Positions 1 to 8,731 of a DNA stretch of 64,000 nt are shown piece by piece. The stretch is from Candidatus Zixiibacteriota bacterium. Lineage in GTDB: Bacteria > Zixibacteria > MSB-5A5 > GN15 > PGXB01. The stretch is from positions 53,447 to 117,446 of the forward strand of contig JAFGTT010000018.1 in NCBI GenBank assembly GCA_016933955.1, written 5' to 3'. Every line of letters begins with the position of its first letter. Within the stretch, counting starts at the first letter, position 1. A program made the translations under genes and the position numbers. Below the pieces are notes generated by a model. That model worked only from the letters and a program-made list of their open reading frames with translations, did not search any database and was not told the DNA's origin.

Positions 1-2
1 CG

Positions 3-1439
3 ATGCTGGTCAAAGATACTGTCCCTGGTGACTATTTACGATTGATTGACCGGGTGCGGAAAATTTCTCCGGGGACAACCGTTCGGTACTACGGTAATAC
101 CGCCTCGCTCCTGCTTCAAAAGGAAGCCATAACGGTCGAAAGCGATCTGCTTCAGCGTAATCTGGACCTGTTCACCTCGCTATTGTCGTCTAAATCCAAA
201 CTGCCGATCAATCATGGCGGCCAGGTGGGCCATTATACCGAAAAGCTCTGCCGTGAACTGGGGCTTCCCGAAAAGGATCGGATGCTGATCACCAACGCCG
301 CCTACATTCACGATCTGGCCCGGTTTTATTACCACAGTGAGGAGGCCGAGGACAACCGCAAGGTGGTGCAGTTGACTATCAAACTTCTGGCCTCTCTTAA
401 TTATCCCCCGGTGGTGCTGGAAATGTTGAAATCCATGTATCTCGACCTGAATGATAAATACACCCGGCATTTACCGATTGAAATTCTGGGCGGGAATATT
501 TTAACCATTGTCGATCTTTTCTGTGACAGCACCCTGCAGTACGACCGGTTATCGCTGGATCGCTTCGATGCCATCAGGAAAAAACTCCGCGATATGATCG
601 GCAAGCTTTTCCTGGCCGAAGTGGTCGAGGCCTTTATCGATTTGATCCAGGAGGAGATACTCGATCACGACACCTCGCGAAACAATGGCCAGGTGATGAT
701 TTACTGCAAGGACCTGCTGTTATTGCAGCCGCTCGAGATGCGCCTTAAGAACGAAGGATTCCGGACCGTTTCACATACCTCGACTACCTCCTTTATAGAC
801 CTCTATAAGCGTTCCAGGCCGGATATCATGATTCTGGTGGTGGCGGGCGAATCGCATGGGATAACGCTGTTTATCGATGAGCTGACCGAGGGCGGAATTG
901 AATTCGAAAAAACGCCTACATTCCTTCTGACCGATACCAGTTCCATATCGCGGTTGACTGGTCTGCTGGAACGAGGGGTCGAGGATATCATCGCCCGGGA
1001 TAACAATCTCGATATGCTGGTCACCAAAATCAGTAAATTCCAGGCTCGCAGTAAAACGCGGGTCAATAAGAGCGATGAAGTGGCTGGAGGAACCTCGGGC
1101 GCCCGCGGACGGCTGGCGGATATGAATCTGATAGATTTACTTCAGGCGCTCGGTCCCAGTCTGAAAACTGTCAAAATATCTGTCATAAACAGTGCCGCCG
1201 AAGGTGACCGCCTGACTATTTATCTCGATCGGGGTTCTTTGAGTTTTGCGCAACTGCGGGATCTGGTCGGGGCCGAGGCGGTTTACGAAGGGCTGACCTG
1301 GGGGGACGGAATCTGGACGGTGGAGCCAATTGGCCCGGAAAGTCTTCCTGCGCCCAACAATGATCTCTCCAACGAATCGATCCTGATGGAAGGATGCCGC
1401 TTGATGGATGAGAAACTTAAATCCGGCCAGTTGCTTTAA
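3..1439 (+). CDS. Response-regulator-like HD and DUF4388 (PATAN) protein, 5' partial
   Basis: Signalling protein cut by the window edge. The first ~35 residues resemble the second half of a receiver domain (VRKISPGTTVRYYG), so the true start probably lies upstream. Next comes an HD-type region with an HDLAR motif near residue 103. A second degenerate receiver-like stretch follows (about 230-345; PDIMILVV, RGVEDIIARD). A C-terminal segment (about 365-440) resembles DUF4388/PATAN (GRLADMNLIDLLQALG), a domain common in gliding, polarity and chemosensory regulators. The full HD metal set is not evident, so phosphodiesterase activity is uncertain. No membrane segment is seen. A weak terminator follows the stop. 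Its partner is unknown. Confidence 0.7.
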   Translation: MLVKDTVPGDYLRLIDRVRKISPGTTVRYYGNTASLLLQKEAITVESDLLQRNLDLFTSLLSSKSKLPINHGGQVGHYTEKLCRELGLPEKDRMLITNAAYIHDLARFYYHSEEAEDNRKVVQLTIKLLASLNYPPVVLEMLKSMYLDLNDKYTRHLPIEILGGNILTIVDLFCDSTLQYDRLSLDRFDAIRKKLRDMIGKLFLAEVVEAFIDLIQEEILDHDTSRNNGQVMIYCKDLLLLQPLEMRLKNEGFRTVSHTSTTSFIDLYKRSRPDIMILVVAGESHGITLFIDELTEGGIEFEKTPTFLLTDTSSISRLTGLLERGVEDIIARDNNLDMLVTKISKFQARSKTRVNKSDEVAGGTSGARGRLADMNLIDLLQALGPSLKTVKISVINSAAEGDRLTIYLDRGSLSFAQLRDLVGAEAVYEGLTWGDGIWTVEPIGPESLPAPNNDLSNESILMEGCRLMDEKLKSGQLL

Positions 1440-1447
1440 ACCCTTAT

Positions 1448-1472
1448 TCGGCCGATTTCTTGGCCGATTTTT
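1448..1472 (+). terminator. Putative intrinsic terminator after the HD/DUF4388 gene
   Basis: A 6-bp stem (TCGGCC 1448-1453 with GGCCGA 1462-1467), an 8-base loop, then five T. It lies 9 bases after the stop codon. The short stem makes it moderate in strength. Confidence 0.5.
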
Positions 1473-1758
1473 CCCATAATTAATGGCCTCCATCATTCCG
1501 GGAAGGTCAGAAGGTCCACTGGGGGGCATGGAAATTGATGGAGGTCGTATGGTAGACTAAAATTAACTTACAAGAGTAATGACGAAGCCTTACAATTTTC
1601 GTGTAAATGGATGTTTTTTATTTGACAAAATAACCCGGTATCCGGGCTATAAGCCCCCAATGGTGTCCCCTCGCCAAAGGTCTTGTCTCAGAAATAATTA
1701 TGATGTATATTTTAAAACCGAATTTACGTAAATTTAACCGGTGAGAGTGCAAGGCGAA
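1473..1758. other. Intergenic region without a recognised gene
   Basis: About 290 bases between the terminator and the porin gene. A TTGACA at 1622-1627 is followed by TATAAG about 20 bases later, which is too far apart for a confident sigma-70 promoter. I see no RNA gene or repeat here. Confidence 0.4.
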
Positions 1759-3066
1759 ATGGCGAAAAAAACGTTAATCATTATACTTCTGATAAGCGGC
1801 GTTATCATGCAGTCGGTTGCCTCTGAAGAAACCGCAGAAAGAAATAACTTCAGGCATTTAAAAATATCGTTTTCGGAACGCCTGCGATTGGTGACCTGGG
1901 ACAATACCATAACCCTGGCCGATTCAGCCGCCCAAACCACCACTTTTACCCGTCACCGGACCAGCCTGATGGGGCAGTATTATCCTGATCCGAAAATGGA
2001 ACTGGCCCTGAAACTGACCAACGAATTCCGCTATTATTTTATACCGGCCGACCGCGAATTCGAGATCGATGAGATTTTTGTCGATCAGCTTTATTTGAAA
2101 TGGAATCTGAAAAAGCCGCTGGATGGGATTCTGACTCTTGGAAGACAGAATATTATGCTGGGTGAGGGGTTTATCGTAATGGACGGACATCCTCTGGACG
2201 GTTCCCGCTCGATTTATTTCAATGCCGCGCGGTTCGACTGGCGGATAACTCCCGGGCATGAACTAACCGTTTTTTACAGCTATCAGGAAGAAATCGATGA
2301 ATGGCTTCCGGTGATAAACGAAGTTGACCAGGTTTTGGTCGAGCAACCCGAGGAAGGGATCGGTTTGTATTATTCCGGCAGGATAAACCGCTATGATATC
2401 CAGGGGTATTATGTTCGGAAAAATGTCGATGCCAACAATATCGATACGCTAGCATCGGAAATCAACACGATCGGGGGTCGGATTGTATCTCCATTGATTG
2501 AGAGTCTGTCGGTAACCGGCGAGGGAGCATTCCAGTTCGGCCAAGCGGGACAATATGATCGGGCCGCATTCGGGGGGTATTTTCATCTTGATTATAAAAC
2601 GGTCTGGCCTTCGTATCTGCCGAAAATGATTCAGCTGGGAGTTATCTGCCTGAGCGGGGATAATCGGGCTACCGAGAAAGATGAAGGGTGGAATCCAATA
2701 TTTGCCCGCTGGCCCAAGTGGAGCGAATCGTATATTTATACCCAGATCAAAGAGGACCGGGTGGCCTGGTGGACCAATCTGGCCTCGCTTTATGGCCGGT
2801 GCGATTTCGATTTCACTCCGAAGATTAACCTCAGTTTGCAATATCACCATTTGATGGCTCCGCGGGTGGCGGACCCGGAATCGGCTTTTCCCGGCGGAGA
2901 TGGACATAACCGCGGTAACCTTTTCATCGGCCTGTTGAAATTCGTCATCGATAAGAACTTGACTGGTCATTTTCTGTGGGAAGGTTTTCTGCCCGGCAAT
3001 TATTATTTTCATGGAGCCGACGGATACAGCTGGGTTCGGGCCGAACTCCTTTTCAAGGTCGGATAG
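1759..3066 (+). CDS. Outer-membrane beta-barrel porin, alginate-export-like
   Basis: Predicted outer-membrane porin of about 435 residues. The ATG at 1759 is preferred over the in-frame GTG at 1741: it has AAGGCG just upstream and gives a clean signal peptide (MAKKTLIIILLISGVIMQS). The mature part has alternating aromatic strands. The stretch TFTRHRTSLMGQYYPD and a LGRQNIMLGEGF segment are typical of the alginate_exp porin family, whose members often import substrates other than alginate. It ends in an FKVG barrel-like terminus. The gene converges on the MerR gene and the two coding ends overlap by 14 bases. The substrate is unknown. Confidence 0.72.
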   Translation: MAKKTLIIILLISGVIMQSVASEETAERNNFRHLKISFSERLRLVTWDNTITLADSAAQTTTFTRHRTSLMGQYYPDPKMELALKLTNEFRYYFIPADREFEIDEIFVDQLYLKWNLKKPLDGILTLGRQNIMLGEGFIVMDGHPLDGSRSIYFNAARFDWRITPGHELTVFYSYQEEIDEWLPVINEVDQVLVEQPEEGIGLYYSGRINRYDIQGYYVRKNVDANNIDTLASEINTIGGRIVSPLIESLSVTGEGAFQFGQAGQYDRAAFGGYFHLDYKTVWPSYLPKMIQLGVICLSGDNRATEKDEGWNPIFARWPKWSESYIYTQIKEDRVAWWTNLASLYGRCDFDFTPKINLSLQYHHLMAPRVADPESAFPGGDGHNRGNLFIGLLKFVIDKNLTGHFLWEGFLPGNYYFHGADGYSWVRAELLFKVG

Positions 3067-3988
3067 ACTTCAACTCCGTAATCAAACTATCGAGATCGTT
3101 TATCGGTATGGCTCCAATTTCAGCGAGAATCCCACGGTAGTTTTCAATTCCACGCCCGCCGGCAAGAATCGAAATATCGCCATTGAGTAGTTTTTTCAAC
3201 CGACGCAGTTCCCGTACCAGAAGAGGATCATTTAAAGGATAAACAATACTCAGAATGACTACTGGTGCTTCCCTTGTATTGGCGGCATGGGCAATATCAT
3301 CGGCAGGCATATCCGGCCCGAGATAAATCGGCCGCCAGCCCTCGAATGAGGACAGAATTGCCGCAATCATTGCCCCGAATTCATGGGTCTGACCGCGAGG
3401 CGTGGTGGCTATTAGAACAGGGGCAGAATGGGATAATCTGAGAGAAGACATCATCTCGCCCAGAAAAGTCCGAATAACCGCCGAAGCGAGATGCTCGTGA
3501 ACAATTTTAAGACTGCCCCTGGCCCAGAGATTGCCAATTTCATACATCAGGGGCTGAATAACCTTTGTAATCAATACCCGCTGACTCAAATCAACCGAGG
3601 CGCGCAACAAAACCGCCTCCAGTTTGACGGAATCAAGTTCATGGATAGCCATAATGCAATTTTCGATGATTTCGCGTAACGGTTGCCCCGCTCCCGGGCC
3701 ATTCAACTTTGAATCCTGATAAGGTATGGATGGTGATTTGGAATTTTCACCCAGCATATTCCGGAGTTCTCCAGTCGATAAACCGGCAATCTGACTGATA
3801 CTTTCGCCGGATTCAGTGGCCTGATGCAGCAGTTTCAGTTTTTCAATATCCTCATCGGAATACAGCCTTTGGTTAGTACTCGATCGCTCCGGAAGGATAG
3901 CCCTGTAACGTCTCTCCCAAATCCTGATCAGATGGGGGGAGAGGCCGGTTTTTTTGGAGACGACTCTTATGGGGTGTTTTGCAATCAT
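3053..3988 (-). CDS. MerR-family regulator with CarH-type cobalamin-binding domain
   Basis: Predicted B12-dependent, possibly light-responsive repressor of 311 residues. I prefer the Met at 3988, directly before the MerR helix-turn-helix (HPIRVVSKKTGLSPHLIRIWERRY); a longer frame from 4015 would run into the promoter. Residues ~105-180 form the helical cap with the CarH/LitR signature W-x9-EH (Trp155, Glu165, His166). Residues ~188-300 form a Rossmann-type B12 domain with GQTHEFG, whose His202 should be the lower cobalt ligand. The residue after Trp155 is Ala; in Thermus CarH it is the His that ligates cobalt after illumination. Divergent from the DUF378 gene, with 11-bp-spaced direct repeats in between. 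Ligand binding is inferred from motifs. Confidence 0.85.
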   Translation of the reverse strand: MIAKHPIRVVSKKTGLSPHLIRIWERRYRAILPERSSTNQRLYSDEDIEKLKLLHQATESGESISQIAGLSTGELRNMLGENSKSPSIPYQDSKLNGPGAGQPLREIIENCIMAIHELDSVKLEAVLLRASVDLSQRVLITKVIQPLMYEIGNLWARGSLKIVHEHLASAVIRTFLGEMMSSLRLSHSAPVLIATTPRGQTHEFGAMIAAILSSFEGWRPIYLGPDMPADDIAHAANTREAPVVILSIVYPLNDPLLVRELRRLKKLLNGDISILAGGRGIENYRGILAEIGAIPINDLDSLITELKSIRP

Positions 3989-4008
3989 AATGTACCATAC
4001 ATATATTA

Positions 4009-4036
4009 TTGTCAAAGTTTTGTCAAGGTATATAAT
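4009..4036. promoter_or_regulatory. Divergent promoters with CarH-like direct-repeat operator
   Basis: TTGTCAA occurs at 4009-4015 and again at 4020-4026, exactly 11 bp apart, the repeat period known for CarH operators. On the plus strand TTGTCA (4009-4014), 16 bases and TATAAT (4031-4036) form a good sigma-70 promoter towards the DUF378 gene. On the minus strand the same repeats read TTGACA; the one at 4026-4021 is a consensus -35, followed 17 bases later by the weak -10 TATGTA, towards the MerR gene. A bound regulator would cover both -35 boxes. Autoregulation is inference. Confidence 0.6.
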
Positions 4037-4228
4037 GTAAACTTGCTTTAAATTGTTCCTTGTTACAATAGTATAACAATATAATTATGCCAATAGAAAT
4101 TATAAACCATTGTAATATAATAAGATATTAAATATTCAAGATTCTTATACAATATGGGAACAATAATTAGACATTTTCTGTTATGATAGTCATGGAAGAC
4201 AGAAAACACTAATGAAGGAGGATTTAAG

Positions 4229-4450
4229 ATGAAATCGTTTAACATTATCGTGGCGGCGCTTCTGGTGATTGGCGGTCTGAATTGGGGGCTGGTTGGGCTT
4301 TTCAATTTTGATCTGGTCGAAAGCATTTTTGGCGACATGACTGCACTCAGTCGCATTGTTTATGGCCTGGTCGGTCTCAGTGCCCTGTATCAGATAATCC
4401 AATTCAAGTCAATTCAGCAGCGCACAAACGTTGTTTCAGAAAGTAATTAA
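4229..4450 (+). CDS. DUF378 family small membrane protein
   Basis: A 73-residue protein with two predicted membrane segments (about 4-26 and 40-62). The GGLNWGLVGLFNFDLV stretch is diagnostic of DUF378 (YuzA-like). Function unknown in the family. Strong ribosome site GAAGGAGG ten bases upstream of the ATG. It lies 190 bases downstream of the divergent promoter shared with the CarH-like regulator, so cobalamin or light control is possible. A GC-rich hairpin separates it from the DUF4397 gene. Confidence 0.88.
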   Translation: MKSFNIIVAALLVIGGLNWGLVGLFNFDLVESIFGDMTALSRIVYGLVGLSALYQIIQFKSIQQRTNVVSESN

Positions 4451-4474
4451 TCCGTAGGGCTGTGGTAATCAAAA

Positions 4475-4497
4475 GGGGCGGGCAATCAGCCCGCCCC
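4475..4497. terminator. Strong GC hairpin between the DUF378 and DUF4397 genes
   Basis: Perfect 9-bp stem GGGGCGGGC / GCCCGCCCC with loop AATCA. No T-run follows on the plus strand; on the minus strand TTTTGATT follows. It would therefore terminate leftward rather than rightward transcription, or act as an mRNA-stabilising or attenuating hairpin for the rightward message. Confidence 0.5.
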
Positions 4498-4538
4498 GAA
4501 AAGAGGAAAATCAATTTATTATTAAGAGGTATGGAAAG

Positions 4539-5861
4539 ATGTTAAGCAAAAGAATTATTGCAGGATTTACAGCCATCGTTTTAGGTTTGATCTTTGTCGC
4601 CGGATGCAGTGATGATGACAATAATCCCATGAAATCTGTTTCTAAGATGACTTCATCCATTCGTGTAATTCATGCCAGCTATGATGCGCCCGAGGTTGAT
4701 ATTCGGGTTGACGGAACCGTGGCCATCGGAGGACTTGGTTACGGGCAATCATCAGGATATGCCGAAATTTCTGATGGTGTGCGCAATATTTCGGTGACTC
4801 CGGCTGGTGCCAACTCACCGGTTGTGATTGAAGCCGATCTGGATCTTGAGGTAAACACCTCATACACTGTCTTCGCAGTTAACAATCTCGGTTCGATTGA
4901 GCCGGTGGTGGCGGTTGATGATCGGTCGCAAGTGCAGAGCAAGGCCAAGGTTCGTTTTCTTCATGCTTCGCCTGATGCCCCGGCGGTGGATATTAAATTG
5001 AACAGCGGCGACGGTCCGACCGTGTTTGTCAATAAGGCCTTCAAGGATATTACCGAGTATGCCGAGGTAGATCCCGGTTCTTATACTTTTGTGGTAACCC
5101 CGTCCGGAGACAATTCCGAAGTTCTTATTTTTGAACCAATTAATGTCACTGCCGGTGTGATCTACACTGCGGTGGCTCATGGGACACTGGACAATACCGA
5201 CCTTTATGATTTGGCAGTCCGCATTTTCGTGGACAACAACGATGGCGACCTGTTTGTGGATTTGAAGCCGGCTGTCACCAAAGTCCTGGTGGCCCATGCT
5301 TCCCCTGATGCACCGGGGGTGGATTTATTGATTGACGACCTAGTGATAAACAATACCTCTCTGACCTTTCCCAACAATACCGGCTATCTCGATGTAAATG
5401 CCGGTGATCGGGGAGTTAAAGTTAATGTCAGCGGAAGCATGACAACGGTTATTAATGCCGGACTTAATCTTGATGCCGGTATGGCCTACTCCATTTTTGC
5501 AGTGAACAGCGTATCCAATATTGAGCCGCTGGTTCTGGTTGATGATCTGACGACTCCGGCGGCCGGCATGGCTCATATTCGCTTCCTGCATCTTTCTCCC
5601 GATGCTCCGGCGGTAGATATTACCCTGACTGACGATACGGTGGTTTTTGGAAACAAGGCTTTCAGAGATTATACTTCTTTTACACCGCTTAATGCCGGCT
5701 TGTATGATTTACAGGTAAGAGCCGCCGGGACTTCAATGGTCATCCTGAATCTGCCCGGAATCAATCTTGAGGATGGCAAGATTTATACTGTTTTTGCCAA
5801 AGGATTTCTGGCTGGCAGTGGTGACACAGCCATCGGGGCGGCGATCATTGTCAATAACTGA
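4539..5861 (+). CDS. DUF4397 repeat lipoprotein
   Basis: Predicted lipoprotein of 440 residues. Signal peptide with lipobox ending VAGC (Cys about residue 23), then SDDDNN, a soluble spacer. The mature part carries four DUF4397-type repeats. Each starts with a variant of VRFLHASPDAPAVDI (near residues 44, 145, 248 and 347) and continues with a Y/F-V-F-A strand. DUF4397 is a beta-rich domain of unknown function in secreted and surface proteins. Good ribosome site AAGAGGT. Followed by a hairpin terminator. Ligand unknown. Confidence 0.85.
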   Translation: MLSKRIIAGFTAIVLGLIFVAGCSDDDNNPMKSVSKMTSSIRVIHASYDAPEVDIRVDGTVAIGGLGYGQSSGYAEISDGVRNISVTPAGANSPVVIEADLDLEVNTSYTVFAVNNLGSIEPVVAVDDRSQVQSKAKVRFLHASPDAPAVDIKLNSGDGPTVFVNKAFKDITEYAEVDPGSYTFVVTPSGDNSEVLIFEPINVTAGVIYTAVAHGTLDNTDLYDLAVRIFVDNNDGDLFVDLKPAVTKVLVAHASPDAPGVDLLIDDLVINNTSLTFPNNTGYLDVNAGDRGVKVNVSGSMTTVINAGLNLDAGMAYSIFAVNSVSNIEPLVLVDDLTTPAAGMAHIRFLHLSPDAPAVDITLTDDTVVFGNKAFRDYTSFTPLNAGLYDLQVRAAGTSMVILNLPGINLEDGKIYTVFAKGFLAGSGDTAIGAAIIVNN

Positions 5862-5890
5862 TATTTTATCTTCAATTTTTAGTGTAGATG

Positions 5891-5926
5891 GCAAATGGCC
5901 GATCTGATTTCGGATCGGTCGTTTGC
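5891..5926 (+). terminator. Hairpin terminator after the DUF4397 gene
   Basis: A 15-bp stem with G-U pairs (5891-5905 with 5912-5926) and a 6-base loop, about 30 bases after the stop, followed by a short T-rich stretch. Plausible intrinsic terminator. Confidence 0.6.
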
Positions 5927-6149
5927 TTTGATGGTAATCGACACCACGAAGTCGAATCCCCGGGGCAATTGTCTATATTGGACCATCTCCGTATTTCGGC
6001 GAGTTTTGTGATTGTGGGTTATTACGATCAAAATTATCGTGTAATGTGAAAAGATTCACTTGCGCCGGCCGATTAAATTTTTTATTATTTAGAGCGAATT
6101 TGTCGATGTTTGCCAACATGAAAAACTTGCTTTGGGGTTAATAAAGGTC

Positions 6150-8078
6150 ATGGGAGTCATAAAATTATATTCAGCAATTTCTGTTTTATTGATTTTTTTA
6201 GTATTTGTGTCAGGTCCGGCGATGGCCGTGGAAAGCGCCGATTGTCTTGAATGTCATGAAAAGACCACCGGTGAGAAAGAGAGCGGTTACGACCGCGCCA
6301 TGGCCATGTCGATCCATGACGGCCTGGAGTGCATCGATTGCCATACCGGGATCAGCGATCTGCCGCATGATGAAGACCTGCCGAAAGTTGATTGCGGTAC
6401 CTGTCATGATGAGGCCGCCAGGATTTACACCCAGCACGGGCGGATGAGCCTGAAGGACGGCTACGATATTCCCGAATGTATTGATTGCCACGGCAAACAT
6501 GATATCCTTCCAGCGGCCGATAAAAACTCGAGAGTGAATCCAATCAACCTTCCCGAAACCTGCGGCCGCTGTCATGATGATATCGATCTGACCAAACGTC
6601 ATGATATTCTGTACGGCAAAGCGGTGGAGCTTTATAAAAGCAGTGTTCATGGTCAGGCCGCGCTGGGCGGGGTGTATGTGGCGGCCACCTGCAACGACTG
6701 TCATTCCACCGGGGGCACGGCCCACCGGATTCTCGGCCCCGGTAACCCGGAATCGTCGATCAATCATTTTAATATTCCGAAAACCTGCGGCAAGTGCCAC
6801 CAGAATGTGGAAAACGACTATTGGGAAGGTATCCACGGCAAGCTGGTCAAGCGGGGGGAAACGGATTCCCCGGTCTGTACCGATTGCCACGGCGAGCACG
6901 GTATCATTTCACCGAGCAACCCGGAATCCCGGGTGAGTCCCTCACGGGTGGCCGAGGCAACCTGTTCTCCGTGCCATGAGTCGGCCCGTCTCAACGAAAA
7001 ATACGGTATTCCATCGGGACGGTTGCAAACCTATGTGGACAGCTACCATGGCTTGAAAAGCAAGGCGGGCGACCTGACCGTGGCCAACTGCGCCTCCTGT
7101 CACGGGGCCCATCGCATTCTGCCGCACACCGATCCGACGTCCTCGATTTACCCGGCCAATCTCCAGGAAACTTGCGGCCACTGCCATCCCGGAATTACGG
7201 CGGAAATGGCCAAAACACCCATTCATAGTACCCCCGGAATATCCCAGACGCCGGTGGCCGGTATTGTCAAGAGTATTTATATCGTGGTAATTACTCTGAT
7301 AATCGGTCTGATGGTGGTTCACTGGCTACTTGATTTGCGCAAGAAGCTCAAACAGGTCAGCGAAGGCGATCAGGTCAGGCGGATGACGATCGGCGAGGTC
7401 TGGCAGCATACGTTCCTGATGGTTTCCTTTATTGTTCTGGTCATTTCCGGATTCGCTCTCCGGTTTTATAATTCCTGGTGGGTCAATACCCTGTTCGGCT
7501 GGGAGGGCGGATTTCCTTTGCGGGGAATCATACATCGGGTCGCGGCCGTGGTTTTTGTCTTAACCGCTATCTGGCATGTGGTATATTTATTCTCACCGCG
7601 GGGCAAGCAATTCCTGAAGGATATGATGCCGGGTTTGAGAGATTTTCACGGCTTTGTGAAAACTATTCTGTACAATATCGGTATCGGCAAAATTAAGCCG
7701 GGATTCGGGCGTTTCAGCTATGTCGAGAAAGCGGAATACTGGGCCCTGGTCTGGGGGACAGTGATTATGATCATCAGCGGCTTTTTCCTCTGGTTCGACA
7801 ATTTCGCGGTGGAATGGTTCCCCAAGGGATTTCTGGATGTGGTCCTGGTGATTCATTATTATGAAGCCTGGCTCGCTTTCCTGGCCATTCTCATCTGGCA
7901 TATGTATTCGACCATCTTCAATCCCGATGTATACCCCATGAATCCTTCCTGGTACACCGGCAAGATGCCCAGGAGAATGTACGAACATGAACATGCCGAA
8001 GATTTGAAACTGACGGGAACACCGACAATTACCCCGGATGAAAATAAAAGCGGGGATATGCCCGATCATAAAGGCTGA
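6150..8078 (+). CDS. CbcL-like fusion: 11-heme c-type cytochrome with b-type membrane domain
   Basis: Predicted inner-membrane quinol:cytochrome electron-transfer protein of about 642 residues. I chose the ATG at 6150; an in-frame TTG at 6132 has no ribosome site. After a signal peptide (…VFVSGPAMA) the periplasmic part (about 25-375) contains 11 CxxCH motifs (the first CLECH, the last CGHCH). A C-terminal integral part follows, with hydrophobic segments and His residues typical of cytochrome b561/formate-dehydrogenase-gamma domains (RGIIHRVAAVVFV, AIWHVVYLF, LVIHYYEAWLAF, LIWHMYSTIF). The same fusion plan is known in Geobacter CbcL, used for low-potential metal reduction. It is followed at 12 bases by another heme protein. 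The acceptor is unknown. Confidence 0.85.
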   Translation: MGVIKLYSAISVLLIFLVFVSGPAMAVESADCLECHEKTTGEKESGYDRAMAMSIHDGLECIDCHTGISDLPHDEDLPKVDCGTCHDEAARIYTQHGRMSLKDGYDIPECIDCHGKHDILPAADKNSRVNPINLPETCGRCHDDIDLTKRHDILYGKAVELYKSSVHGQAALGGVYVAATCNDCHSTGGTAHRILGPGNPESSINHFNIPKTCGKCHQNVENDYWEGIHGKLVKRGETDSPVCTDCHGEHGIISPSNPESRVSPSRVAEATCSPCHESARLNEKYGIPSGRLQTYVDSYHGLKSKAGDLTVANCASCHGAHRILPHTDPTSSIYPANLQETCGHCHPGITAEMAKTPIHSTPGISQTPVAGIVKSIYIVVITLIIGLMVVHWLLDLRKKLKQVSEGDQVRRMTIGEVWQHTFLMVSFIVLVISGFALRFYNSWWVNTLFGWEGGFPLRGIIHRVAAVVFVLTAIWHVVYLFSPRGKQFLKDMMPGLRDFHGFVKTILYNIGIGKIKPGFGRFSYVEKAEYWALVWGTVIMIISGFFLWFDNFAVEWFPKGFLDVVLVIHYYEAWLAFLAILIWHMYSTIFNPDVYPMNPSWYTGKMPRRMYEHEHAEDLKLTGTPTITPDENKSGDMPDHKG

Positions 8079-8089
8079 TCGTAATAGAT

Positions 8090-8731
8090 ATGGGCGGGAA
8101 TAACAGGCGGCAGTTGATTCCGGCCGGGATAATGGCGGCGGCTCTGCTTGTTGGCTGGATATGGCTCCCGGTTTTGCCGGCCGCGGGGCAATTGATCAAT
8201 GATTGTCTGACCTGTCATGAAGACCCCAACCTCACCGGCGAGCGGGATGGCCGGCAGATTTCCGTTTATCTCGATATCGGAAAATACCGGAAGTCGATGC
8301 ATGGTGAAATGGAATGTATCGACTGCCACAGCGACCTTGACGGGGTAGAGGATTTTTCCCATACCGAACGACTGGAACCGGTCGATTGCGGTCTTTGTCA
8401 TGTTGAAATCGCGGAAATATACAACGGCAGTCTCCACGGCCGGGCGGTGAAAGAGGGGGGCAGGCTGGCCCCGAGATGCGCCGATTGTCACGGCGCCCAT
8501 GATATTCTGGCCGTTTCTTCACCCGATTCCCGGGTGACCAAATTCAATATACCTTTTGTCTGCAGTCGCTGTCACAAGGAAGGAACGGCCGTTTCGGAAA
8601 CGTATGATATCCCGCAGGACAGTATCCTCATCCATTATTCGGAGTTGATTCATGGGGTGGGGCTGTTTAAGCAGGGTTTGACGGTAACGGCAGTATGTTT
8701 AGTTTCTGTATATGAAAGAAAAATACTATGA
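8090..8731 (+). CDS. Shortened pentaheme c-type cytochrome
   Basis: A 213-residue protein with an N-terminal signal or anchor segment (about 11-32) and five CxxCH motifs (CLTCH, CIDCH, CGLCH, CADCH, CSRCH). It resembles the N-terminal half of the preceding protein's heme domain. The end is odd: after IHGVGLFKQGLTVTAVC, where relatives would be expected to continue with DCH and further hemes, the frame runs into LVSVYERKIL and stops. No continuation is visible in other frames, so a deletion rather than a frameshift is likely. Its TGA overlaps the ATG of the next gene (ATGA). It may still work as a periplasmic electron carrier. Confidence 0.7.
   Translation: MGGNNRRQLIPAGIMAAALLVGWIWLPVLPAAGQLINDCLTCHEDPNLTGERDGRQISVYLDIGKYRKSMHGEMECIDCHSDLDGVEDFSHTERLEPVDCGLCHVEIAEIYNGSLHGRAVKEGGRLAPRCADCHGAHDILAVSSPDSRVTKFNIPFVCSRCHKEGTAVSETYDIPQDSILIHYSELIHGVGLFKQGLTVTAVCLVSVYERKIL

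Noticed and set aside
1622..1650. Sigma-70 promoter before the alginate-export-like porin
   Set aside because: The -35-like TTGACA and TATAAG are about 20 bases apart, beyond normal spacing.
8697..8731. Frameshift as the cause of the short pentaheme protein
   Set aside because: Neither alternative frame continues with CxxCH motifs before the next gene, so a deletion explains it better.
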